Source: Marinobacter sp. DY40_1A1 | GTDB lineage: Bacteria > Pseudomonadota > Gammaproteobacteria > Pseudomonadales > Oleiphilaceae | Length of the DNA stretch: 64,000 nt | NCBI RefSeq assembly: GCF_016597815.1 | Contig: NZ_VCHA01000001.1 | Location: 744,001-808,000 of the forward strand | Direction of reading: 5' to 3' | In this document: in pieces, positions 52,396-61,314 of the stretch | Layout of the letters: each line of letters starts with the position of its first letter | Position numbering within the stretch: position 1 is the first letter of the stretch | Translations under genes and position numbers: made by a program | The notes under the pieces: generated by a model | Database searches by the model: none | What the model saw: only the letters and a program-made list of their open reading frames with translations | What the model was told of the DNA's origin: nothing

Positions 52396-54378
52396 ATGTC
52401 TGAAGCAGACGCTGCCGTTTTCGAAATTTTCCCATGGAACCGGAATTTTGAAACGGGCATTGAAACAATTGATGAGCAGCACAAGGTGCTTGTTGAAATA
52501 GTTAACAGGCTTGCCTGGCATTTCGCATCCAGCAACTCCGAGCTTGAAGTTAGCCATGTTCTCGATGAGTTGCTTTCTTATGCCGCTTACCATTTCAAGG
52601 CTGAGGAGGAAATCTGGAAAGCTACTCTCGGTGAGCAGGAAATGGTGCAAAACCACCACGATGGCCATCAACTGTTCTTCGTTCAGATCCAGATGTTTCG
52701 CTCCAGTGATGAGCCAGGGGAGAAAGTCATGAGCGATTTGTTCTCCTACCTGACCCGATGGCTGGCATTTCATATTCTGGAGTCTGATCGCCGAATGGCT
52801 CTCACCATCAAAGCGGTGGAGCGAGGTGTTCCTTTATCAGAAGCCAAAAATGAAGTTGATAGCGAACTGAGCGGTGCGGTGTCTGTGATGGTTTCGGCCT
52901 TGTTGGAAATCTACGAAAAGCTGGCTGCCAGTGCCATGCAATTGATGCGTGAAAAAATGGCGCGGCTCAGAGCTGAGGATGAACTCGCTCGCTTGCATCA
53001 CGACAACCTTAATTCCGCACTCGAGAAACAAGCGTCAGAGCATGCAGAGCAGTTGCAGTTTCTCGCGTATTCGGATCCTGTTACAGGGCTGATGAATCGT
53101 AATGGAATACTCCGGGAGATCCGGCATGTTATGCAGCAGGAACATCTGCCGGCAGAATCCTTCGCTGTGATCTCTATTGATCTGGATAATTTTCACAAAG
53201 TGAACGCCCGCTTTGGCGAAGAATCTGCCGACCGACTGCTTGGCTTGCTGGCCCGGCGCTGGAAGGATGCAATTGGCAAAGCTGGGAAACTCGCGCGGAT
53301 CAGTGGAGACGAATTTGTTGTGCTTTTGGCCGATAGCGGAAAAGTAGAAGCCCAGCTAAAGGCATTGAGACTAACAGCAGAGCAGCCGTTCATGCTTGAT
53401 GGTGGCAGTGTGAGCATGGCATTCACCGCTGGTGTTGTCCGATTTCCCCATCACGGCGCGGATGATGGGGATACGCTTTTGCGGCAGGCTGACCACACGC
53501 TGTTTCGCGCCAAACAGGAACAAAAAGGTGAGTGGCTGTTTCTGGATGCCGACGCACAGCGCCAGTCAGTTGAGCGCCAGCGGCTTTTGGCGGACATTCG
53601 TGCCGGGCTTGCAGGCGATCAGTTCAGGTTGCTCTATCAACCCAAGGTCTGTCTTAGAACTGGCGGAGTAATAGGTGTTGAGGCGCTGATTCGGTGGGAG
53701 CACCCGGAAAAAGGTACCTTGAGCCCAATGCAATTTTTGCCAGCATTGGAGTATCACCCACTGATGATCAGCATAGGTGAGTGGGTTATTAGCCAGGCGC
53801 TCAGGCAAATGACGGTTTGGGATAGTGAAGGCTTGGCTTTGGATGTGGGTGTGAATATTGCTGCGGTACATCTCCAGCACCCGGATTTTGCAACCAGGTT
53901 GGCCGGGGCGCTGGCCAGATACCCACATGTTGCGCCGCAAAGACTGGATCTGGAAATACTTGAAACAGCTGCTCTTGGTGAGCTTGATAAGGCAGGCAGT
54001 ATTATTCGGGAATGCGAAAGCCTTGGGGTAACCTTTTCATTGGACGATTTTGGTACCGGCTACTCTTCACTTTCGTACCTCAAAAAGCTACCTGTCAGAA
54101 CCCTGAAAATAGACCAGGGCTTTGTAAGCAGTGCATTGTTGAATGGTGACGATAGAGCAATCCTCAAAGGCATAATTGGCCTTTCTCATGCGTTCGACAA
54201 AAAGTTGGTGGCGGAGGGGGTAGAAACCATGGAACACGGGAAGCTTCTGATTCGCCTTGGTTGCTATCATGCTCAGGGCTACGCCATTGCCAGACCCATG
54301 AAACCAGAGAAAATAGCAGCCTGGAAAAAACAGTGGCGGCCTTATCCTGAATGGTCTGCCGGAGAATACGTAAAATAA
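52396..54378 (+). CDS. Bacteriohaemerythrin-GGDEF-EAL protein
   Basis: 660 residues from the ATG at 52396. The N-terminal bacteriohaemerythrin domain has all oxygen-binding ligands in order: IDEQHKVLVEIVN, HFKAEEEIW, NHHDGHQLF and FHILESDRRM. After a helix (about 170-215) the GGDEF domain has DPVTGLMNRNG and SGDEF in place of GGDEF. Then comes a complete EAL domain (EALIRWEHP, LEILETAALGEL, DDFGTGYSSL, LVAEGVET). The protein would sense oxygen or redox through the di-iron site and turn over cyclic di-GMP. The EAL motifs suggest phosphodiesterase activity, while the SGDEF variant may be weak or regulatory. Its stop overlaps the lactate dehydrogenase start by one base, so the two are co-translated. 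Confidence 0.93.
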   Translation: MSEADAAVFEIFPWNRNFETGIETIDEQHKVLVEIVNRLAWHFASSNSELEVSHVLDELLSYAAYHFKAEEEIWKATLGEQEMVQNHHDGHQLFFVQIQMFRSSDEPGEKVMSDLFSYLTRWLAFHILESDRRMALTIKAVERGVPLSEAKNEVDSELSGAVSVMVSALLEIYEKLAASAMQLMREKMARLRAEDELARLHHDNLNSALEKQASEHAEQLQFLAYSDPVTGLMNRNGILREIRHVMQQEHLPAESFAVISIDLDNFHKVNARFGEESADRLLGLLARRWKDAIGKAGKLARISGDEFVVLLADSGKVEAQLKALRLTAEQPFMLDGGSVSMAFTAGVVRFPHHGADDGDTLLRQADHTLFRAKQEQKGEWLFLDADAQRQSVERQRLLADIRAGLAGDQFRLLYQPKVCLRTGGVIGVEALIRWEHPEKGTLSPMQFLPALEYHPLMISIGEWVISQALRQMTVWDSEGLALDVGVNIAAVHLQHPDFATRLAGALARYPHVAPQRLDLEILETAALGELDKAGSIIRECESLGVTFSLDDFGTGYSSLSYLKKLPVRTLKIDQGFVSSALLNGDDRAILKGIIGLSHAFDKKLVAEGVETMEHGKLLIRLGCYHAQGYAIARPMKPEKIAAWKKQWRPYPEWSAGEYVK

Positions 54379-55520
54379 TGATTACGCCTGCAAATACAAT
54401 GGATAACCGCAAGATCGCGGAAGCGCGACTGCCGCGAATGATGTTCGATTACTTTGACGGTGGTGCCTTTTCGGAGCAGACCCTCAGGGAAAATGCGGGG
54501 GATTTCCAAAAGCTGCACTTCCGCCAACGAGTCATGCGGGACGTGTCTGCTGCCTCTGCTGCTACACGAATACTGGGCCAGGATACCTCTTTACCACTGG
54601 CTCTTGCGCCAGTTGGTCTGGCCGGCATGCTCGCCCGCAGGGGAGAGGTTCAGGTAGCACGGGCAGCGAAGAAAGCTGGCGTGCCCTTTTGCCTCAGCAC
54701 CGTGTCCATTTGTTCGCTGGAAGAGGTTGCCGCGGCAGCCACTGCGGCTAACTGGTTTCAACTGTATGTTTTGAAGGACAGGGGCTACTCGGAAGCCTTG
54801 CTTGATCGTGCACACAAAGCCGGATACTCAACTCTGGTGTTTACAGTGGATCTTCCCAAACTTGGCGTACGTTATAGAGATATACGTAACGGCATGAATG
54901 GCGGCCTCTCGTCTTGGGGCAAGATACAAAAGCTGTCTGATTTGCTTTCCCATCCCCTATGGCTTTGGGATGTTGCCATCAAGGGCAAACCTCTAACGTT
55001 TGGCAACCTGTCTGATGCCGTGCCCTCGGGCCGCAATCCTGAAGATTTCAAAGCATGGGTAGACCAGCAGTTTGATGCGTCGGTTACCTGGAAGGATCTC
55101 GAATGGGTACGCCAGCACTGGTCGGGCAAACTGGTTATCAAAGGGATTATGGATCCTGACGATGCCCGTTCGGCGGTAGATGTTGGTGCCGATGGCATTG
55201 TTGTTTCCAACCATGGTGGGAGACAACTGGATGGTGCGCCGTCAACCATCTCGGCGCTGCCCGCCATCGTAGAAGCCGTGTCCGGAAAAACCGAGATTCT
55301 GTTTGATGGCGGTATACAGTCTGGTCAGGATGTTGTGCGGGCGCTTTGCCTTGGCGCGAACGCTTGCCTGGTGGGGCGTGCATGGGCTTATGCACTGGCA
55401 GCCGGCGGTGAGGCGGCAGTCGTACGAATGCTGGACAACTTCCGCTATGAGGTTGAGTTGACTCTTGCACTGCTGGGCAAAACTTCGGTAGAACAGTTAA
55501 ACCCGGATGATATTGTTTGA
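54378..55520 (+). CDS. FMN-dependent alpha-hydroxy acid dehydrogenase (LldD type)
   Basis: 380 residues from the ATG at 54378, overlapping the upstream stop by one base; the longer frame is in the previous gene. FMN TIM-barrel with DYFDGGAFSEQTLREN at the start, LALAPVGLAGM, NWFQLYVLKDRGY, and the active-site SNHGGRQLDGAPSTI. The C-terminal GGIQSGQDVVRAL contains phosphate-binding residues. It oxidises L-lactate or a similar 2-hydroxy acid and donates electrons to quinone. Coupling to the cyclic-di-GMP protein is unusual and only inferred from the overlap. Confidence 0.9.
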   Translation: MITPANTMDNRKIAEARLPRMMFDYFDGGAFSEQTLRENAGDFQKLHFRQRVMRDVSAASAATRILGQDTSLPLALAPVGLAGMLARRGEVQVARAAKKAGVPFCLSTVSICSLEEVAAAATAANWFQLYVLKDRGYSEALLDRAHKAGYSTLVFTVDLPKLGVRYRDIRNGMNGGLSSWGKIQKLSDLLSHPLWLWDVAIKGKPLTFGNLSDAVPSGRNPEDFKAWVDQQFDASVTWKDLEWVRQHWSGKLVIKGIMDPDDARSAVDVGADGIVVSNHGGRQLDGAPSTISALPAIVEAVSGKTEILFDGGIQSGQDVVRALCLGANACLVGRAWAYALAAGGEAAVVRMLDNFRYEVELTLALLGKTSVEQLNPDDIV

Positions 55521-55541
55521 GCGACAAACGGAGGCTTGCTG

Positions 55542-55913
55542 ATGGATATTCGAATCAAGAGAGCTTACGAAGACGCCGCACGTTCTGACGGCCCGCGCAT
55601 TCTGGTCGACAGGATGTGGCCCCGTGGCGTTGCCAAGGAAGATGCTGATCTCGAGGCCTGGCTAAAAGGGCTGGCGCCTTCCACTGAGCTGCGAAAGTGG
55701 TTTGATCACGACCCTGAGAAGTGGAAAGAGTTTCGCCAGCGTTACCTGAAGGAGCTGAAAGCCTCGAAGGAGGGAGACACGGCCGACGCTCTGAAGGAAC
55801 TGCAGGCGATTCTAAAAGAGCACAAGCGCATAACCCTGGTGTTCGCCGCAAAGGATACAGAGCACAATAACGCTGTAGCCCTTCGCGACTTTCTGGATAA
55901 CGGCGATTTATAG
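55542..55913 (+). CDS. DUF488 family protein
   Basis: 123 residues from the ATG at 55542 with GGAGG upstream. Typical DUF488: IKRAYEDAARSDGPRILVDRMWPRGV at the start, then WFDHDPEKWKEFRQRYLKEL and the final LVFAAKDTEHNNAVALRDFL. Function unknown. It follows LldD by about 20 bp, so it may be the last gene of that operon, and it overlaps the convergent trans-sulfuration gene by 6 bp. Confidence 0.88.
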   Translation: MDIRIKRAYEDAARSDGPRILVDRMWPRGVAKEDADLEAWLKGLAPSTELRKWFDHDPEKWKEFRQRYLKELKASKEGDTADALKELQAILKEHKRITLVFAAKDTEHNNAVALRDFLDNGDL

Positions 55914-57086
55914 CGTGCCAAGGGCCTGCTGAAGGTCTGCTATCAGGTCTTCTGCATCCTCAAGCCCAACAGATAGCCGCAGCATACTGTCGCTTATGCC
56001 ACGGCGTTCCCGTTCCTCCTGACTGATTCCATAATGGCTTGTGGCGCAGGGCTGGGAAACCAGGCTTTCCACGCCACCCAAACTGGTGGCCAGCAAGAAA
56101 ACCTGCAAGTTGTCGGCAGCTTTTACCGCCTGTTCCCGATCCCCTTTGATCTCTATCGTCAACACACCACCAAATCCGTCCATTTGTTGCTTGGCCAGGT
56201 TGTGGCCCGGGAAGTCTGGCAAACCCGGATAGAGCACTCGTTTTATGGCCGGATGGCCTTCCATCGCGCGGGCAACCGCCAATGCGTTCTCATTGTGTTG
56301 CTTTACCCGCAGGGGCAGGGTTCTGAGGCTGCGAGAGAGTAGAGCAGCGGTTTCTGGTGCGAGAATCTGGCCGAGGTTTTTGCGCCACTGGGCTATGGGC
56401 TTTATTCGTTCCGCAGAGGCCATGACTGCGCCTGCTGTAATATCGCTGTGCCCACCAAGGAATTTACTTGCGCTGTGAAGGCTCAAGTCTGCCCCCAGGT
56501 TTAACGGCCGTTGGTTCACCGGCGATGCAAAGGTATTGTCTACTGCAAGCAGGGCGCCCTTGGCATGGGCTTGCTGCGCCAGCTGCTGAATGTCCAGTAT
56601 GCTCAACGTCGGATTGGCCGGCGATTCGCAGTACACCAACATGCCGGGTTTGCTCAGGGCGCTGGCCAGTTGATCGGGTTCATGTCGTAACAGGAAGGTA
56701 ACGGGAAGGCCCAGAGGTTCCATGTGCTTGGTCAGCAGTTCCTGTGTACCGCCGTAGAGGTCGCCAACGCATACAATGCCGTTTCGACCATAGGCAAACA
56801 GGGTTGCCGAGATGGCGGCCATCCCCGAGGCGAAGGCTAGCGCATCTTCTGTCTCCTCAAGGCTGGCCAGGCCTTGTTCCAGCTCCTGGATGGATGGGTT
56901 GCTTCCCCAGCGAGTGTACAGATTACCCGGCGCACGGCCTGCAATGACCTCTTGGAGCGCTGCTGTATCCGGAAACCGGTAGGTAGTGGTGTTGTAAATC
57001 GGCGAGTAGGGACTGCCAAAGCCATCCTTGTGGCGGCGGTTATGGATGATTCGAGTTGCCTTACCGTGCTCTGAATCTTTGTGCAT
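55908..57086 (-). CDS. PLP-dependent trans-sulfuration enzyme (cystathionine gamma-synthase type)
   Basis: 392 residues from the ATG at 57086, preferred over the upstream in-frame start because AAGGGAC is placed correctly. Cys/Met metabolism PLP fold: YTRWGSNPSIQELEQGLASLE near residue 55, the PLP lysine in SASKFLGGHSD (about 190), and SLGGVESLVSQPCATSHYGI at the C-terminus. Its reaction could be O-acylhomoserine sulfhydrylation, cystathionine gamma-synthesis or lysis; the sequence alone does not decide. No other methionine genes are adjacent. Confidence 0.88.
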   Translation of the reverse strand: MHKDSEHGKATRIIHNRRHKDGFGSPYSPIYNTTTYRFPDTAALQEVIAGRAPGNLYTRWGSNPSIQELEQGLASLEETEDALAFASGMAAISATLFAYGRNGIVCVGDLYGGTQELLTKHMEPLGLPVTFLLRHEPDQLASALSKPGMLVYCESPANPTLSILDIQQLAQQAHAKGALLAVDNTFASPVNQRPLNLGADLSLHSASKFLGGHSDITAGAVMASAERIKPIAQWRKNLGQILAPETAALLSRSLRTLPLRVKQHNENALAVARAMEGHPAIKRVLYPGLPDFPGHNLAKQQMDGFGGVLTIEIKGDREQAVKAADNLQVFLLATSLGGVESLVSQPCATSHYGISQEERERRGISDSMLRLSVGLEDAEDLIADLQQALGTL

Positions 57087-57319
57087 GGGCTGTCCCTTAA
57101 GCTGGCTAAAGTTATAAAAGTAATTTCGCAGTGTAGAGGGAATTATTCTCGCAGGCATGGCTCGCGCTGACTACCGGGGCAGATGACCGTAGGCATAGAG
57201 CACTATAGAAATAACCACTTCGGGACGGGTTATTGGTCATCTGATATGCTCGGCTGTTTCCCGGTACCAAGTTCGGGATAGATGCTTATTTTTCAGTTTT
57301 TGATGCTGGAGTATTCGGT

Positions 57320-58234
57320 ATGCCGGTTATGGTTCAGGCGCTTGTGCCTGTTTTTGCGCTGATTGTTTTAGGGCACCTGTTCAGGCGCTGGGCATTTCCT
57401 TCGATTGAATTCTGGCCTCAGGCTGAGCGCTTTACCTACTACGTACTTTTTCCCGCCATGCTGGTGTTCAAACTTGGGCAGGCTCGTTTACCCGCCTCCG
57501 CCTATGGTGACACTGCCTTGCTTATCGCGTCCATGCTGCTGGCGATGACGTTGCTTTTGGTGGTTGTGCAGTTCTTCTGGCGCTGGAATGGGCCGGTTTT
57601 TTCTTCGGTGTACCAGGGAGCTATCCGGTTTAATTCCTATGTCGCGCTAGCGGCGGGGGGCATGCTACTTGGCGATGATGGTTTGTCCCTCACGGCTATT
57701 GCCGTTGCCGTCATGGTGCCGCTGATTAATTTGCTGTGCATTCTTATGTTTTCGATTGTCACATCCGACGGCCCGGCACGGCTAGCGCCGGTAGTGCGTG
57801 CCATTGCGTCAAATCCGTTGATTATAGGGTCAGTTCTTGGGGTGATTTGGAGCTTTTTCGAGATTGGCTTTCATCCGCTTCTCGCTGGAACACTTGAGCC
57901 GCTAAGCAATCTGGCCTTGCCTATGGGGCTGATGACTGTTGGCGCAGGGCTTCAGCTAAAAGCCCTGCGAGGCGCTTCCGTGCCTTTCGTAGTGTCGTCT
58001 GTTTTAAAGTTGTTGCTGTTCCCGTTTATGGCCGCAGGCTTGGCCCTTCTGTTGGGCCTTGATGGCACCCTGGTGCAAGTAGCGATACTGCTGGCCACTC
58101 TGCCAACAGCGACCTCGGCCTATATCCTGGCGCGCCAGTTGGGCGGCGATGCACCCTTGATGGCGGGTATCATCAGTGGCCAGACACTTCTGGCCATGGT
58201 GTCTATTCCTTTAATGCTCAGCATTCTCTGGTAG
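57320..58234 (+). CDS. AEC-family transporter
   Basis: 304 residues with ten hydrophobic helices. Features of the auxin-efflux-carrier family: an N-terminal VPVFALIVLGHLFRRW, the Asn-containing IRFNSYVALAAGGMLLG and the C-terminal LLATLPTATSAYILARQLGG. It probably moves a small organic acid. The gene is divergent from the trans-sulfuration gene and its 3' end overlaps the convergent ZnuA gene by 24 bp. Confidence 0.88.
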   Translation: MPVMVQALVPVFALIVLGHLFRRWAFPSIEFWPQAERFTYYVLFPAMLVFKLGQARLPASAYGDTALLIASMLLAMTLLLVVVQFFWRWNGPVFSSVYQGAIRFNSYVALAAGGMLLGDDGLSLTAIAVAVMVPLINLLCILMFSIVTSDGPARLAPVVRAIASNPLIIGSVLGVIWSFFEIGFHPLLAGTLEPLSNLALPMGLMTVGAGLQLKALRGASVPFVVSSVLKLLLFPFMAAGLALLLGLDGTLVQVAILLATLPTATSAYILARQLGGDAPLMAGIISGQTLLAMVSIPLMLSILW

Positions 58235-59137
58235 GCACTTGAGCACGGCATCGGCAATGCTTTGCTGGAAGGCCACATAACCCTCCGGAGTTGCGGTTAT
58301 GTTTGTAGCCAGTGGGTCCCAGGTGCTGAATGTCACATCCAGCCCGGCGGTGATGGAACGCCACCACTGCCGGTTGAATTGGGGCTCCGTTAGCAGGCAG
58401 GGATGATTTGCACGGCGCAGGCTGCTCTGAACCTCAGCTATGTGTCTGGCTCCCGGCGATAGTTCGGGGTTGAGTGTTAGCACACCCTCTACATTCAGGT
58501 TGTAGTGCTCTGCGAACCGTGTGAAGGCGATGTGGTATGCAAACAGGCTGGTATCCCGCAAGGGCTCCAGTTGCTTCCGGATTTGCTGCTCTTTGGCTGT
58601 CAGTGATGCTCTGAATGCTTCCAGGTTGGCATCGAGGGCAGGCTTGTCTGCCATGTTCCGTTGGGCCAGGGTATCTCGGATTGTTTCTGCCATGGTTAGC
58701 GCCATGTGTGGGTCCACCCAGATATGAGGGTCTTCACCATCTCCATGGTCATGTCCGTGGCTGTGTTCATCGTGGCTATCTGCACTGGCAGCGTGCTCGC
58801 TGTCTTCATCGTGTTCCATGAGTGTGGTCGAGCGTCCGCCAAATTCGCTGCCCGTCAGCAGGCGATTCAGAAACGTCTCCATTTTGGGCCCTACCCAGAA
58901 AATCACATCGGAATCTTCCAGTACCCTGCGCTTTGACGGTGTCATCGAATAGTTGTGAGGGCTGGCGCCTGGCGGCACCAGTGTATTTACCTGCATATCT
59001 TCCGTGGCTATCGCGCGCACCAGAAGTTCCAGTGGCTTGATGGAAGTGAGAATGCGAGTGTCGGCAAGCGTGTTGTCGGAATAGAGCAGGGTGCTGGTTG
59101 TCAGTGTTAGAGCCAGGGCTATGATTTGGATGCGCAT
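58211..59137 (-). CDS. znuA: Zinc ABC transporter substrate-binding protein, ZnuA type
   Basis: 308 residues. Signal peptide MRIQIIALALTLTTSTLLYS. A cluster A-1 metal-binding fold with the first His in PPGASPHNYSMTP (about 61), a His-rich acidic loop (DEDSEHAASADSHDEHSHGHDHG, about 111-133), HIAFTRFAEHY and the final ligand region. It captures zinc in the periplasm for a ZnuBC importer. No znuB or znuC gene lies here, so the partners must be elsewhere. A Zur-type site sits 27 bp upstream of the start, showing regulation by zinc limitation. Confidence 0.9.
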   Translation of the reverse strand: MRIQIIALALTLTTSTLLYSDNTLADTRILTSIKPLELLVRAIATEDMQVNTLVPPGASPHNYSMTPSKRRVLEDSDVIFWVGPKMETFLNRLLTGSEFGGRSTTLMEHDEDSEHAASADSHDEHSHGHDHGDGEDPHIWVDPHMALTMAETIRDTLAQRNMADKPALDANLEAFRASLTAKEQQIRKQLEPLRDTSLFAYHIAFTRFAEHYNLNVEGVLTLNPELSPGARHIAEVQSSLRRANHPCLLTEPQFNRQWWRSITAGLDVTFSTWDPLATNITATPEGYVAFQQSIADAVLKCLPENAEH

Positions 59138-59163
59138 GTTAGGTCTGAATCCTGGTGCGTGTT

Positions 59164-59186
59164 GGTAATGTTATAATGTAACACCG
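59164..59186. promoter_or_regulatory. Zur-type operator upstream of ZnuA
   Basis: The imperfect palindrome AATGTTATAATGTAACA fits the gammaproteobacterial Zur consensus (AATGTTATAATATAACATT-like). It lies between znuA and gltX, close to the znuA start, so zinc-replete Zur would repress znuA. Confidence 0.75.
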
Positions 59187-59322
59187 CTAGTGGTGCCATC
59201 GCAAAATCTTGTTGTGTCTCAAAGCGTGAGCGCAATGATACGATTTGCACTCATGCGAAATAATGCCCGGGCCGGTATAATACCGGGCTAATCAAACGGC
59301 CACCGATTTTCAGGAAGGTTCC

Positions 59323-60804
59323 ATGACTGTACGTACCCGAATTGCCCCATCACCCACCGGTGACCCACATGTTGGTACCGCCTACGTGGCCCTGTTTAAC
59401 CTGTGTTTTGCCCGGCAGCACGGTGGCAAGTTTATCCTGCGCATTGAAGATACCGACCAGGCACGTAGTACGGCAGAATCCGAGCAGGATATTCTCAAGG
59501 CTCTGCGCTGGCTCGGCCTCAACTGGGATGAAGGTCCCGATGTGGGCGGCCCCCATGGTCCTTATCGTCAGTCAGAGCGCAAGCACTCTTATGCTCAGTA
59601 CGCCGAAGATCTGGTGACAGCTGGCCATGCGTTCTATTGTTTTCGCACGCCTGAAGAGCTGGATGCCATTCGAGAAGATCGCAAGGCGCAAGGCCTGAAC
59701 CCGGGTATCAAGGGAAACCTTGAGTTGTCCCAGGAAGAGATCAAGCGTCGCCTGGATGCGGGTGAATCCTATGTTATCCGCATGAAAGTGCCCGACGAAG
59801 GTGTTTGCGAAATTGATGACATGCTCAGGGGCACCATTGAAATCGATTGGGCACAGGTGGATTGCCAAATCCTGCTGAAATCCGATGGCATGCCGACGTA
59901 TCACTTGGCGAACGTGGTTGATGACCATCTGATGGAAATTACCCACGTACTGCGTGGCGAAGAGTGGATTAATTCTGCGCCCAAGCACAAGTTGCTGTAC
60001 GAGTATTTTGGCTGGGATATGCCGGTACTTTGTCATCTGCCGCTGCTGCGCAACCCGGATAAGAGCAAGCTGTCAAAACGCAAAAACCCCACCAGCATTA
60101 ACTTTTACGAGCGCATGGGCTTTTTGCCGGAAGCGGTAACCAATTACCTTGGCCGTATGGGCTGGTCCATGCCGGATGAGCGTGAAAAGTTCACCCTGGA
60201 TGAGATGATCGGGAATTTCGACATCCAGCGCGTTTCCCTTGGCGGCCCGGTGTTTGATGTTGAGAAGTTACGTTGGCTCAACGGCCAGTGGCTGCGCGAC
60301 GAGCTCACAGAAGACCAGTTTGTGGAGCGCATGAGCCAGTGGTGGTTCAACAAGGATTCGCTCAAGGCAATGGTGCCCCATATCCAGGGTAGGGCAGAGG
60401 TGTTCTCCGATGTGGCGCCCATGGCCCAGTTTATGTTTTCTGGCATGCTGGATTTGAAGCCTGAGAACTTTGCCCACAACAAACTGGAAGAATCTCAGAT
60501 CAAACGGGTATTGCAGTTCACTCTGTGGAAGCTGGAGGCTCAACGTCACTGGAGCAAGGACACCATTTTCGCAGATATCAAATTCCTGGCGAAAGCCATG
60601 GATCTGAAAATGGGCGATTTCATGTTTTCTGTGTTTGTGGCTATTGCTGGTACCCCGAACTCCTGGTCTGTTATGGATTCCATGGATATGTTGGGCCCGG
60701 ATATGACTCGCGCCCGCTTGCGCCAAGCTCTGGAAGTGCTCGGTGGTTTCTCCAAGAAAGAAACCAAGAAAGTGGAGAAAGAGTACGCGGCTTTGGGCGC
60801 TTAA
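59323..60804 (+). CDS. gltX: Glutamyl-tRNA synthetase
   Basis: 493 residues, GGAAGG upstream of the ATG at 59323. Class I aaRS signatures: [10 protein letters not shown] (HIGH-type) at residue 9-18 and [10 protein letters not shown] (KMSKS-type) near 248; the [11 protein letters not shown] motif follows the first. The C-terminal anticodon-binding helical region is intact. It charges tRNA-Glu, whose gene stands 200 bp downstream, next to tRNA-Ala, a common arrangement. The [14 protein letters not shown] form of the first motif suggests the single-copy type found in this bacterial group. Confidence 0.95.
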   Translation: MTVRTRIAPSPTGDPHVGTAYVALFNLCFARQHGGKFILRIEDTDQARSTAESEQDILKALRWLGLNWDEGPDVGGPHGPYRQSERKHSYAQYAEDLVTAGHAFYCFRTPEELDAIREDRKAQGLNPGIKGNLELSQEEIKRRLDAGESYVIRMKVPDEGVCEIDDMLRGTIEIDWAQVDCQILLKSDGMPTYHLANVVDDHLMEITHVLRGEEWINSAPKHKLLYEYFGWDMPVLCHLPLLRNPDKSKLSKRKNPTSINFYERMGFLPEAVTNYLGRMGWSMPDEREKFTLDEMIGNFDIQRVSLGGPVFDVEKLRWLNGQWLRDELTEDQFVERMSQWWFNKDSLKAMVPHIQGRAEVFSDVAPMAQFMFSGMLDLKPENFAHNKLEESQIKRVLQFTLWKLEAQRHWSKDTIFADIKFLAKAMDLKMGDFMFSVFVAIAGTPNSWSVMDSMDMLGPDMTRARLRQALEVLGGFSKKETKKVEKEYAALGA

Positions 60805-60917
60805 TGACCAGATTGACCAAGAAATGAGCGCAATGAACAAGGAAGTTCAGAAAAGTTGAAAAAAGTGGGGCGAAAGGTTGACGACCATGGGGTGGATCCT
60901 TAATATACGCATCCGTT

Positions 60918-60993
60918 GGGGCCATAGCTCAGCTGGGAGAGCGCAACACTGGCAGTGTTGAGGTCGACGGTTCGATCCCGTCTGGCTCCACCA
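60918..60993 (+). tRNA. tRNA-Ala (anticodon GGC)
   Basis: 76 nt. Acceptor stem GGGGCCA pairs with TGGCTCC, followed by discriminator A and encoded CCA. D-arm AGCTCAGCTGGGAGAGC, anticodon loop CTGGCAG with GGC, and T-arm with GGTTCGATCC. It is 8 bp before the tRNA-Glu gene. Confidence 0.95.
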
Positions 60994-61001
60994 ATTTTCT
61001 A

Positions 61002-61077
61002 GTCCCCTTCGTCTAGTGGCCTAGGACTCCGCCCTTTCACGGCGGCAACAGGGGTTCGAACCCCCTAGGGGACGCCA
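61002..61077 (+). tRNA. tRNA-Glu (anticodon TTC)
   Basis: 76 nt. Acceptor stem GTCCCCT pairs with AGGGGAC, discriminator G, encoded CCA. Anticodon loop CTTTCAC with TTC, T-loop GGTTCGAACC. Cognate synthetase GltX is encoded just upstream. Confidence 0.95.
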
Positions 61078-61113
61078 ATACGGCTTGACGGTTTAGTCCA
61101 CCGGATAGCCATC

Positions 61114-61141
61114 AAAAAAACCGCCTTCGGGCGGTTTTTTT
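61114..61141. terminator. Bidirectional-looking terminator after the tRNA pair
   Basis: A7-CCGCC-TTCG-GGCGG-T7 (61114-61141). The poly-A before and poly-T after the stem allow termination in both directions; it ends the tRNA transcript. Confidence 0.9.
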
Positions 61142-61185
61142 GTGCCTGAAGAAAAAGCTGAAGGCTAATACAGAAACTATGGTGG

Positions 61186-61292
61186 CAAGCAGGGAGAGTG
61201 TGCTCCCAAAACTGTGTGTTGCCAGGGATGGCAACACCAAGCCCCCATGGATGGGTTCACGGCGTGTTTTGGGAGCACACTCTCCCTGCTTG
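61186..61292. repeat. REP-like extragenic palindrome with perfect 27-bp arms
   Basis: The arms 61186-61212 and 61266-61292 are exact inverted copies over 27 bp (they begin CAAGCAGGGAGAGTGTGCTC and its complement). The 53-base centre has its own GTTGCC-AGGGAT-GGCAAC hairpin and a CCCATGGATGGG palindrome. It lies between the tRNA terminator and the stop of the PTPS-like gene (61315). The form resembles intergenic palindromes dispersed in Marinobacter and pseudomonad genomes, a recollection that needs a genome search. Confidence 0.85.
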
Positions 61293-61314
61293 TCAGTGCT
61301 CGGAGTAGGCAGTG

